Origin: Flavobacteriaceae bacterium GF1
GTDB taxonomy: Bacteria; Bacteroidota; Bacteroidia; Flavobacteriales; Flavobacteriaceae
NCBI GenBank assembly: GCA_009797885.1
Contig: WNKP01000002.1
Coordinates: forward strand, 531,756-595,755
Length of the DNA stretch: 64,000 nucleotides
Direction of reading: 5' to 3'
Position numbers and translations under genes: made by a program. Positions 55,474 through 63,497 of the stretch are shown here, piece after piece. The first letter of the stretch is position 1. Every line of letters begins with the position of its first letter. The notes below the pieces were generated by a model. The model was not told where the DNA came from, did no database searches, and saw only the letters and a program-made list of their open reading frames with translations.

Positions 55474-56370
55474 TCAGCCGTTCAATGCCACAACTTCATT
55501 CACTTTGTCCCCCAACATATTTTTGAGCATGGTCTCTATGCCGTTTTTAAGGGTGAAGGTAGAGGATGGGCATCCACTGCAGGCTCCCTGGAGGATGACG
55601 TTTACCGTTTTACTGTCCTCCTCATAGGACTGAAATAGGATGTTCCCTCCATCACTGGCCACTGCCGGTTTCACATATTCTTCCAAAATATTGATGATTT
55701 GGAGCGAAGTTTCATCTTGTGGTTGATCGACGTTCTCCTTGGAAGACGATTCTTCAGCTTTTGCTATGGAATCCACTGAAACCACTTCTTGTCCCTGAGC
55801 TAAAAAATCACGGATAAACTCACGAAGTTCCATAGTGATATCGGTCCAATCCGCCATATCGTATTTGGTAATGGAAACATAGTTCTGGTCCAAAAACACT
55901 TCTTTCACAAAAGGAAAATGAAATAATTTTTTGGCGAGTTCCGAGTTTTTGGCTTCGTCTATATTTTTGAATTCAAAGGTTGAAGGGACAATGGCCTTGT
56001 TCGCCACATATTTCATTACCGCGGGATTGGGCGTAACTTCTGCATATACCGTAATGGGTATTTTCTTTTGCGAACTGGATTCCATTACCACGGGCTCACC
56101 GGAATTAAGATATTCCACCAGGTTTTGGGCAACTTCATCCTTCACATCACTCCATTGCACAATATCATAGCGCTCCAGGGCAATAAAATTTCCGGATACA
56201 TAAACTGTTTTGATAAAAGGCAAATAAAACAATTGTTGGGCCAAAGGAGAATCCTTGGCTTCATCTATATTTTTATACTCATAATTGTCCTTGACCAAAA
56301 AATGATTGGCCTCAAACTTCAATATTGCGGGATTATTGGTTTCAACCACTGTGATGTTGTACTCTTTCAT
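55474..56370 (-). CDS. Nfu/NifU-type iron-sulfur scaffold with duplicated Nfu_N domain
   Basis: 298 residues. Two consecutive Nfu N-terminal domains can be aligned by eye: ~3-88 (VVETNNPAILKFEANHFL...) and ~105-190 (VTPNPAVMKYVANKAI...), sharing KNIDEAK, SPLAQQLF/SELAKKLF and FIKTVYV/FVKEVFL. A short Ser/Glu linker leads to the C-terminal NifU domain with the cluster-binding GACSGCPSS at ~265. It carries or delivers Fe-S clusters to client proteins. A minus-strand TATTTTTG at 56385-56392, 15 bases before the ATG, could be its -7 element. Most bacterial NfuA proteins have a single N-terminal domain. Confidence 0.88.
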   Translation of the reverse strand: MKEYNITVVETNNPAILKFEANHFLVKDNYEYKNIDEAKDSPLAQQLFYLPFIKTVYVSGNFIALERYDIVQWSDVKDEVAQNLVEYLNSGEPVVMESSSQKKIPITVYAEVTPNPAVMKYVANKAIVPSTFEFKNIDEAKNSELAKKLFHFPFVKEVFLDQNYVSITKYDMADWTDITMELREFIRDFLAQGQEVVSVDSIAKAEESSSKENVDQPQDETSLQIINILEEYVKPAVASDGGNILFQSYEEDSKTVNVILQGACSGCPSSTFTLKNGIETMLKNMLGDKVNEVVALNG

Positions 56371-56492
56371 AGCAGATATTTTTACAAAAATACAAAGGAA
56401 ATATGGGGATTGAAATATATACTATTATCTTAAAAGCTTCGTTATGTATTTGTTTTGATAGCACTATACAGCTTTCTTAGCTCCATATCTTG

Positions 56493-57491
56493 ATGAAAAA
56501 ATTACTGATATTGTCCCTGCTCACCCTATTTCTTGGTGAGACTTTGCGAGCCCAAGAGGGTATTCCTGTATATTTCGATTATTTAGCGGATAATTACTAT
56601 TTGGTCTACCCCTCAATGGCGGGAATCGGACAAGGCGGCAAAGTTCGTCTTACTGCACGCCAACAATGGTTTGATGTGGATAATGCCCCAAACTTACAGA
56701 CATTCAATGCCCATTTTAGGGTAGGGGAACGCAGTGGTGTTGGGGGTATCCTGTTCAATGATTCCAATGGATTTCATTCCCAGACTGGATTTAAGGCCAC
56801 ATACGCCCACCATTTGCAGTTGGCGGGAGATTTTAGGACGTTGAACCAATTGTCCTTTGGATTAAGTGCGGTCGCAATCTTAAGCAGTTTGGATGAAACG
56901 GAATTTCGCTCCGTAATCCCCGATCCAATCATATCAGGGGTGAAGAATACCGTGAGTTACTTCAATGTGGATTTGGGGGCTTCCTATAATTATTTAGAGT
57001 TTTATGCCCATGCGGCCATCCTCAATATATTGGGGACCGGACGGGATTTGTTTACCGCGGCCGAATTTGATAACCTCAGAAGATATTTAATTTCCGCAGG
57101 ATATGTTTTTGGAAAAAGCAGTCTTAGGGTGGAACCTTCGGTATTGTTTCAAATGACTGATTTTACCCGAGAGCGGACCATAGATATCAATGCCAAGGTG
57201 TACAAGGATTTAAATGATAACACCACTTTGTGGGGAGGCCTTTCCTATCGAAGAAGTTTTGATGGAGCACAATTTCAACAAAATGGAAGTTTAGGGGAAC
57301 AACGCCTACAATTGTTTACCCCCATAGTTGGGGTAAATGTCAACCGCTTTTTGGTTTCCTATAACTACAGTTATCAGTCTGGGGATATCCGTCTTGATAA
57401 TGGCGGTTTTCATCAAATTACCCTAGGTTATGACTTTGGTGAAAGGGCAGAGAATAGGTACGACTGCTACTGTCCTGCCGCAAATTACTGA
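56493..57491 (+). CDS. PorP/SprF-type outer-membrane protein
   Basis: 332 residues. Signal peptide MKKLLILSLLTLFLGETLRA followed by the PorP/SprF family start (VYFDYLADNYYLVYPSMAGI, GGKVRLTARQQW). A beta-barrel-like strand pattern continues to the end. Many members are type IX-linked, often paired with a large secreted partner gene; here there is no such partner. The C-terminal tail RYDCYCPAANY has two cysteines and is unusual. ATG 56493 is used because the TTG at 56490 immediately precedes it. Convergent with the VWA gene (91-base gap). Confidence 0.82.
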   Translation: MKKLLILSLLTLFLGETLRAQEGIPVYFDYLADNYYLVYPSMAGIGQGGKVRLTARQQWFDVDNAPNLQTFNAHFRVGERSGVGGILFNDSNGFHSQTGFKATYAHHLQLAGDFRTLNQLSFGLSAVAILSSLDETEFRSVIPDPIISGVKNTVSYFNVDLGASYNYLEFYAHAAILNILGTGRDLFTAAEFDNLRRYLISAGYVFGKSSLRVEPSVLFQMTDFTRERTIDINAKVYKDLNDNTTLWGGLSYRRSFDGAQFQQNGSLGEQRLQLFTPIVGVNVNRFLVSYNYSYQSGDIRLDNGGFHQITLGYDFGERAENRYDCYCPAANY

Positions 57492-57582
57492 TGGAAATGC
57501 CATTTCGCCTCTACAAGGGGATAAAAAGTCTTTCTGGATTTCTTTCCCAGACTTGGGACGAAATGACATTCACCAACCAAAA

Positions 57583-58761
57583 TTACTCCCAGGTATAGTT
57601 CTTTTTCGCAGCTTGCTTTTTTATGGCTTTGACCATGGCGTTTTCCAGTTCACCCCTTTGGCCCTTTTGCTGCTCGGCAATATAAGCTTCCCTTTTCGCA
57701 TTGATTTCTCGAATTTCCTTTTGGATTTTGGTGCGTTCCATTTGTTTGCCCTCCAAAAACTCCTTGATTTCCTTTTTCGATTTACCTTGAAGTTCTTTTG
57801 GTAATGCTTTGTGCTCCAGTTTATCCAGGGCCTGTTCGTCATCTTCAAGGGCATCGACCAGGTCCCAATTGGAATTTTTATAGAATCTGGAACTTTTGCT
57901 TACGGCCCTTTTTACGGCAACCGACTCCTCCATTTCATAGGCATTGGAATCCTGCACCTCCTGGGCCGCGATCTTTGATGCGCCCATACTTCCATAAGCG
58001 ATATAGGTTCCGTTCAGTTTTTTGTTCAACCGAATAATGATGTCATCATAAGGTGTGGCAATATGAACGATTTCCTGATTATGATCAATGGCCATATAAT
58101 CCCCTCCAGTACGGACGGCACCATCTTTCCAGTGGGTTGAAATGCCCTGTTCATAGTTTCCACAAAAAATAGTGTTCACAACCACATCCTTTTCTTTGGC
58201 CTGGGAGGTGGCATTACGATAATTCAGTTTTCCTTGGGTGAAAGGTTCGTTTCCCGCAATAAAGATCAGTTTTAGATCATCGGGGTTTTTACCCCAGTCC
58301 AATTGTTTAAGGGAGGTGTGGATGACCGTTCCGCAGTATTCCTCACCGCCATTGGTGGAAAGGGAAAAAAGCTTTTCGGAAATTTCGTCCAAATCGCTGC
58401 TGAACCCCAGCACCTGTCTTATATATCCCTCTGCCGAGGAAAGGTTGTCATTCCCGTATTCATACAATGCAATTTGGAGCTCGGGCATGGTATGATTGCC
58501 ACATTTTGCATAGGTGAATTCATTGACAATGTCCCAGAGCTGTGCCTTGGCCTGATTGATCAACCCATCCATACTGTTGCTGGTATCCAATAAAAGGGCA
58601 ATTTTCACAAATTGCTTTGTGGGTTTCCCATGATCACGATCCATGAGTTCAACCACGCGTTGTTTTTCCGATACGTTTGGTGCTTTTACCTCACTCGCAA
58701 AACAGTTTCCCACGACTACCATGAATAGTGTAGTCGCTAGTATGTTCTTTAATTTTTCCAT
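57583..58761 (-). CDS. Secreted von Willebrand factor A domain protein
   Basis: 392 residues. Signal peptide to ~22 (LKNILATTLFMVVVGNCFA). VWA domain at ~48-230, with the MIDAS motif LLLDTSNSMDG and later metal-site residues ALYEYG and IFIAGNEPF. The last ~110 residues are Lys/Glu-rich and helical, possibly a coiled coil (KEIKEFLEGKQMERTKIQKE). VWA domains bind protein partners through a metal ion. No partner can be named. It is divergent from the histidine kinase gene across a ~200-base gap. Confidence 0.8.
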   Translation of the reverse strand: MEKLKNILATTLFMVVVGNCFASEVKAPNVSEKQRVVELMDRDHGKPTKQFVKIALLLDTSNSMDGLINQAKAQLWDIVNEFTYAKCGNHTMPELQIALYEYGNDNLSSAEGYIRQVLGFSSDLDEISEKLFSLSTNGGEEYCGTVIHTSLKQLDWGKNPDDLKLIFIAGNEPFTQGKLNYRNATSQAKEKDVVVNTIFCGNYEQGISTHWKDGAVRTGGDYMAIDHNQEIVHIATPYDDIIIRLNKKLNGTYIAYGSMGASKIAAQEVQDSNAYEMEESVAVKRAVSKSSRFYKNSNWDLVDALEDDEQALDKLEHKALPKELQGKSKKEIKEFLEGKQMERTKIQKEIREINAKREAYIAEQQKGQRGELENAMVKAIKKQAAKKNYTWE

Positions 58762-58848
58762 AACGATTTACTTTTATCCATAAGATTTTGGGGCCAAACT
58801 ATGACCAAGCTTTTTAATAAAAAATCAAGAATGAGTGAATGATGGATA

Positions 58849-58864
58849 TCACTTCGTAAAGTGA
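58849..58864. repeat. Inverted repeat in the VWA/histidine kinase intergenic region
   Basis: TCACTT / AAGTGA separated by CGTA, located ~98 bases upstream of the kinase start. It could be an operator site for the divergent genes, but nothing else in the sequence links it to a regulator. Confidence 0.25.
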
Positions 58865-58962
58865 AAACAATAGTGAGTAAAGCCCGTAAATCTTAAGGTA
58901 AAAAGGGCGGTATCCCCAAGAAGTCATTTTTTAATGCTTTGTAAAAGAACTAAGTTTACGTT

Positions 58963-61164
58963 ATGAAGGTGAAGGGACTTCATATTGTGGTCTTTTGTTT
59001 TTTAATGGTTGTCCTACTACCGGCTCTAAAGGCACAAAATCCCAATCAATCCAGGATAATCGTGCTCAGGGGTTCAGTAGTGGAGGAAAAGACCTATGCC
59101 CCCATTTCTGGTGTTGAGGTACTTACGGACGGCGGGGCGTATACAAGAACGGACGGACTGGGGGAGTTTGTCATTAGGGTCCAAATAGGGGATGAATTGA
59201 TTTTTCAGAGTCCCGATTTTGAAACGGTCATACATCGGATAACCTCAAATGAAGATATCCGTTTGGTAGTGGAAGACTATCAGGGGCCGGTACAAAAGGG
59301 AAGGACCTCAAGGGATGCTTCGCACCAGCAATTACTGGATTCTGCCAACTACCACAAGAAAAATGATATTGAGAAAAGTATTGATTTCATTGCGCAATCG
59401 ATTTCGGTGCTGGGCAAGAATCCGAATAAACGGCTTCTGGCGCGATCATTGACCAATCTTGGGGAAATCTATTTGTACCATCAGCAGTTTGATTTGGCCA
59501 TAGGCAATTTTGAGGATGCCCTTACCGCCAATAAAACGATAAAGGCTCAATTGTTACTGGGGGAAGCGCTGTTGTTGGACAAACAATATCCCGGTGCGGA
59601 AAGGGAGTTGAAGGAGTTGTTGGGCAAAAAAAAGTTGGTCCCGTATCAAAGAATAAGCCTTTATGAGTTTTTGGGCGACACAAAAAAGGGGATGGGTGAA
59701 ATGGACTTGGCCCTGGAATATTATGAAGAAGGACTACGGATCGCCAAAAAAAACCAGGTTACCCCAAAGGTTACGGATTTGACCTCAAAAATAGCAGAAA
59801 CCTATGCACTGGCGGACCGAAGGATTGAGGCAGAAGGGTATTTTGACAGTTCGTTGGAGCTTTCCAAAAAAGAAAGCCCCAAGCGTGCCATTCAGGAAAG
59901 TGAAAAGGTGGCCGATTTTTACAATAGGGCCAATAGGTATTCCGACGAAATCAAACAACGAAAAAGCAGTCTTAATGAACTCAATAAACTGGGGGATGAA
60001 GCTGTTGTCAGGGACAAGGGAATTGCGATGGAGGATACCATTACCTCCCAACGTATAAACTACAAAATAGGAAGGGCCTATGTAGCGCAAAATAGATTGA
60101 ACGAGGCCATTCCTTATCTTCAAAAAAGCATTGTGGAAGCGGATAATGAAGACGATCTATTGATAAAAAAGGAAGCTACACGGAAGTTATCGGAAGTATA
60201 TGAATACAAGGGCGATTTTTCAAAAGCATATGAGACCTATCAAGATTATGTAACATTGGTAGACACCCTTTATGTTCGTAAAGAGCAGGAAATTAGCCGA
60301 TTGGCACGATTAAATCGGGAAATTGCCACCAAGCAGAACCGAATTTCGAGTTTGGAACAAGAACGTGAGCTTTCCCAAAGCAAATATAATTTGGCCTTAA
60401 CGGAACAACAGCTTTTTGAGACCAGGACAAAATGGCAAACATGGCTTATCTATTCGTTGATTTTTGCGATGCTCTTATTGGCATTGACCGTTTTCTTCTT
60501 TTACCGAACCAACAAACAACAAAAACTGACCAATAATCTATTGGCATTAAAATCGTTGCGTTCCCAAATGAATCCCCACTTTATTTTTAACGCGCTGAAT
60601 TCCGTGAACAATTACATTGCGAAAAATGATGAGCGGAGTGCAAACCGTTTTTTAAGTGAGTTTTCAGTACTGATGCGAACTGTTCTTGAAAATTCGGAAG
60701 AGGATTTCATCCCTTTTTCAAAGGAACTGGAACTTTTAAAGCTATATGTGAAGTTGGAACACTCCCGCTTTACCGAAAAGTTCGATTACCGGATAGATGT
60801 GGATGATGATATTAGGATAGAGGAGTTTGCGATTCCCCCAATGCTCATTCAGCCCTATGTGGAGAATGCCATTTGGCATGGTTTGCGGTACAAGAAGGAC
60901 AAAGGGTTTCTGAATATTACGGTTAATCAGCCCAATGATTCGCTTTTGACCATTACCATAACCGATGATGGAATTGGAAGAAAGAAGTCCGCAGAATTAA
61001 AAACCCAGAATCAGCGAAAGCAGAAGTCCAAGGGTATGGGAAATATCACAAAGCGGATAGGAATTTTGAATGAAATGTACAGTAATAAGGTAAGTGTCTC
61101 CATTTCAGATCTAAACTCGGATAAAACAGGGACCAAAGTGGTCGTAAAACTTAAAAAGGATTGA
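58963..61164 (+). CDS. LytS-type sensor histidine kinase with carboxypeptidase-regulatory-like and TPR sensor region
   Basis: 733 residues. Signal peptide (~1-25), a CarboxypepD_reg-like domain at ~30-105 (VVEEKTYAPISGVEVLTDGG), a TPR array at ~130-440, a coiled coil, one transmembrane helix (~492-512), then the His_kinase domain of the LytS/YehU type with phospho-acceptor His538 in NPHFIFNALNS. A HATPase domain contains NAIWHGL and DDGIGR. The stop overlaps the response regulator start (TGATG), so the pair is coupled. The periplasmic region probably senses peptide, envelope or outer-membrane states; the ligand is unknown. Confidence 0.92.
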   Translation: MKVKGLHIVVFCFLMVVLLPALKAQNPNQSRIIVLRGSVVEEKTYAPISGVEVLTDGGAYTRTDGLGEFVIRVQIGDELIFQSPDFETVIHRITSNEDIRLVVEDYQGPVQKGRTSRDASHQQLLDSANYHKKNDIEKSIDFIAQSISVLGKNPNKRLLARSLTNLGEIYLYHQQFDLAIGNFEDALTANKTIKAQLLLGEALLLDKQYPGAERELKELLGKKKLVPYQRISLYEFLGDTKKGMGEMDLALEYYEEGLRIAKKNQVTPKVTDLTSKIAETYALADRRIEAEGYFDSSLELSKKESPKRAIQESEKVADFYNRANRYSDEIKQRKSSLNELNKLGDEAVVRDKGIAMEDTITSQRINYKIGRAYVAQNRLNEAIPYLQKSIVEADNEDDLLIKKEATRKLSEVYEYKGDFSKAYETYQDYVTLVDTLYVRKEQEISRLARLNREIATKQNRISSLEQERELSQSKYNLALTEQQLFETRTKWQTWLIYSLIFAMLLLALTVFFFYRTNKQQKLTNNLLALKSLRSQMNPHFIFNALNSVNNYIAKNDERSANRFLSEFSVLMRTVLENSEEDFIPFSKELELLKLYVKLEHSRFTEKFDYRIDVDDDIRIEEFAIPPMLIQPYVENAIWHGLRYKKDKGFLNITVNQPNDSLLTITITDDGIGRKKSAELKTQNQRKQKSKGMGNITKRIGILNEMYSNKVSVSISDLNSDKTGTKVVVKLKKD

Positions 61165-61895
61165 TGAAATTAAAAGCCATTATTGTTGAGGACGAAGCAA
61201 GTAGTAGGGAAATCCTAAGGAACTATCTTGGGAAATACTGCCCCAACGTGGTGTTGGTCGGAGAAGCTGCAGCGATTAAAGAAGGTTTGGAACTGATAGA
61301 AAAACATGAATTGGATCTCATATTTCTGGATGTGGAAATGCCCTTTGGAAATGCCTTTGATCTATTGGAACAAGTGCCCAATAGAACTTTTGAGACCATA
61401 TTTGTAACCGCCTACAACCATTACGCCATGGACGCTCTAAACCACCATGCAGCGTATTATTTAATGAAGCCCATAAATATTGATGAATTGATCAAAGGGG
61501 TGGAATACGTGGAAAATATAAAAAAGAAGGAAAACGCCTTGGAGGGCAAGGTCTTAAAATCAAACTTTACAAAAACCGAAGGCAAGATTACCATCCCCCA
61601 ACAAGACGGGTTTCGTGTTTTGGAAGTCTCGGATATTCATTATTGCAAAGCAGATGACAACTACACCGAAATCTATCTAAAGGACAAAAGAATTGTGGTG
61701 AGCAAGACCTTAAAATATTTTGAAGAAGCCCTTTCGGACTTTCCCTTTGTACGTATCCATAAATCGTATTTGGTCAACCTTAATGAAATCATTAAGTACA
61801 AAAAAGGGAAGGGAGGGAGCGTTGTGCTGTCCATTGGTAAGGAACTTTCCGTTTCGGCCACTAAAAAGGCCAATTTGCTTTCGCATTTTCAGTAG
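61164..61895 (+). CDS. LytTR-family response regulator
   Basis: 243 residues. Receiver domain ~1-120 with phospho-acceptor Asp56 in LIFLDVEMPFG, a Thr in VTAYN and the Lys of LMKPI. The C-terminal LytTR DNA-binding domain spans ~145-240, with family residues such as DDNYTEIYL and FVRIHKSYLVNL. LytTR proteins bind direct repeats. It is translated from ATG 61164, overlapping the kinase stop by one base. Confidence 0.94.
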   Translation: MKLKAIIVEDEASSREILRNYLGKYCPNVVLVGEAAAIKEGLELIEKHELDLIFLDVEMPFGNAFDLLEQVPNRTFETIFVTAYNHYAMDALNHHAAYYLMKPINIDELIKGVEYVENIKKKENALEGKVLKSNFTKTEGKITIPQQDGFRVLEVSDIHYCKADDNYTEIYLKDKRIVVSKTLKYFEEALSDFPFVRIHKSYLVNLNEIIKYKKGKGGSVVLSIGKELSVSATKKANLLSHFQ

Positions 61896-61925
61896 ATTCG
61901 TCCCCTACTTTTAAATTGGAATAAA

Positions 61926-62435
61926 ATGATAGTTCAATCAGTAAATGGAAAATCACCACAACTGGGAAAGGATTGCTTTGTAGCCGAAAATGCCACTATT
62001 GTTGGTGATGTCACTATGGGAAATCAATGCAGCATATGGTTCAATGCAGTGATTCGGGGTGATGTCCACTTTATAAAAATGGGAAACAAGGTCAATGTTC
62101 AGGATGGTGCTGTAATTCATTGCACCTATCAAAAGTTTCCAACAACCATTGGGAACAACGTATCCATTGGCCATAACGCCATAGTACATGGTTGTACCCT
62201 TCATGACAATGTGCTCATTGGTATGGGGGCCATTGTGATGGACGACTGTGTTGTGGAAAGCAATTCCATAATAGCCGCGGGAGCAGTAGTTACCCAAGGA
62301 ACCCATGTCCCCTCCGGAACCATTTATGCTGGAATGCCAGCGAAAAAACTCAAGGAGGTGAGTCCGGAATTGAGCGCTGGGGAAATTGACCGTATTGCCA
62401 ACAACTACGTAAAATACAGTAGCTGGTTCAAATAA
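61926..62435 (+). CDS. Gamma-carbonic-anhydrase-like left-handed beta-helix protein
   Basis: 169 residues built of hexapeptide repeats (VGDVTMG, VIRGDVHFIKMG, IGNNVSIGHNAIVHG). The three zinc histidines of the family are present: IHC (~60), GHN (~82) and VHG (~87), arranged as in gamma-carbonic anhydrase/YrdA. YrdA-like members often lack measurable carbonic anhydrase activity, so the reaction is uncertain. The ATG follows the LytTR stop by 30 bases. Confidence 0.88.
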   Translation: MIVQSVNGKSPQLGKDCFVAENATIVGDVTMGNQCSIWFNAVIRGDVHFIKMGNKVNVQDGAVIHCTYQKFPTTIGNNVSIGHNAIVHGCTLHDNVLIGMGAIVMDDCVVESNSIIAAGAVVTQGTHVPSGTIYAGMPAKKLKEVSPELSAGEIDRIANNYVKYSSWFK

Positions 62436-62445
62436 TGTTTTAAGG

Positions 62446-62477
62446 TTGATGGCAGTCAGTACCTTTTTCTATTTTTG
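62446..62477 (+). promoter_or_regulatory. Promoter of fabD
   Basis: TTG at 62446-62448, a 21-base spacer and TATTTTTG at 62470-62477, ending 15 bases before the fabD ATG. Confidence 0.55.
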
Positions 62478-62492
62478 CCAAAAATAAGTATC

Positions 62493-63377
62493 ATGAACGC
62501 ATATGTTTTTCCAGGTCAAGGTGCCCAGTTTGTAGGAATGGGATTGGATTTATACGAAGCTCATTCGCAGGCCCAGGAATTATTTGAACGGGCCAACGAA
62601 ATCTTAGGATTTTCCATTACCGATATCATGTTTGAGGGCACTGCGGAAGACCTAAAACAGACCAAAGTAACACAACCCGCTATATTCCTGCACTCCGTAA
62701 TATTGAGCAAAGTATTGGGGGATGCGTTTCAACCCGATATGGTTGCAGGACATTCGTTAGGGGAATTTTCCGCCTTGGTCGCCAACGGAACCTTAAATTT
62801 TGAGGACGGTCTAAAATTGGTCTCACAGAGGGCACAGGCCATGCAAAAGGCATGCGAGCTGCAACCCAGTACCATGGCTGCTGTTTTAGGATTGGACGAT
62901 GAAGTTGTCGAAGAAATATGCAATAGCGTAGACGGAATTGTTGTTCCCGCCAATTACAACTGCCCTGGTCAATTGGTGATTTCGGGTGAAGTGGACGCTA
63001 TAGATGTGGCCTGCGAAAAACTGAAGGAGGCCGGTGCCAGAAGGGCATTGGTACTTCCCGTTGGAGGGGCATTCCATTCCCCATTAATGGAACCTGCGCG
63101 GGAGGAATTGGCCACCGCAATTGCTAACACCAATTTTCACGAACCCAACTGTCCCGTTTATCAAAATGTGACCACAAAGGGAGTTACCGTGTCCAAAGAA
63201 ATAAAGGAAAACCTTATTGCCCAATTGACGGCCCCTGTGAAATGGACGCAAAGTGTTCAAAACATGGTTGCGGATGGTGCTAAAAGCTTTGTGGAAGTAG
63301 GCCCGGGAAAAGTGCTCCAGGGACTGGTGAGAAAGATTGATTCCACTATGGAAACCAGTTCTGCGCAATTGGGCTAA
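62493..63377 (+). CDS. fabD: Malonyl CoA-acyl carrier protein transacylase
   Basis: Transfers the malonyl group from CoA to acyl carrier protein in fatty-acid synthesis. 294 residues. Catalytic Ser88 in GHSLGEFS and His195 in GGAFHSPL are present, together with the oxyanion-loop start FPGQGAQF at ~5-12 and an Arg in SQRAQAMQ that contacts the malonate. The ATG at 62493 sits behind the promoter; an in-frame start six codons upstream overlaps the -7 element. No other fab gene lies next to it. Confidence 0.96.
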   Translation: MNAYVFPGQGAQFVGMGLDLYEAHSQAQELFERANEILGFSITDIMFEGTAEDLKQTKVTQPAIFLHSVILSKVLGDAFQPDMVAGHSLGEFSALVANGTLNFEDGLKLVSQRAQAMQKACELQPSTMAAVLGLDDEVVEEICNSVDGIVVPANYNCPGQLVISGEVDAIDVACEKLKEAGARRALVLPVGGAFHSPLMEPAREELATAIANTNFHEPNCPVYQNVTTKGVTVSKEIKENLIAQLTAPVKWTQSVQNMVADGAKSFVEVGPGKVLQGLVRKIDSTMETSSAQLG

Positions 63378-63497
63378 ATCCATATTGTCCGGCAATTGGA
63401 CAGTTTATCCAAGGAAAGCTAGATTTAATCTTTTATGTTGGTGCATTCCTTTGGATTTTAGTAATATTGGCTTTCCCCAAATGCAGAAAACGAAAGC

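Noticed and set aside
57493..57506. GAAATG-C-CATTTC palindrome between the PorP-type and VWA genes as a bidirectional terminator
   Set aside because: A single-base loop cannot form a hairpin and there is no T-run.
63378..63497. ATG at 63481 as start of the last gene
   Set aside because: That frame stops after eight codons; the Calx-beta frame is a different one.
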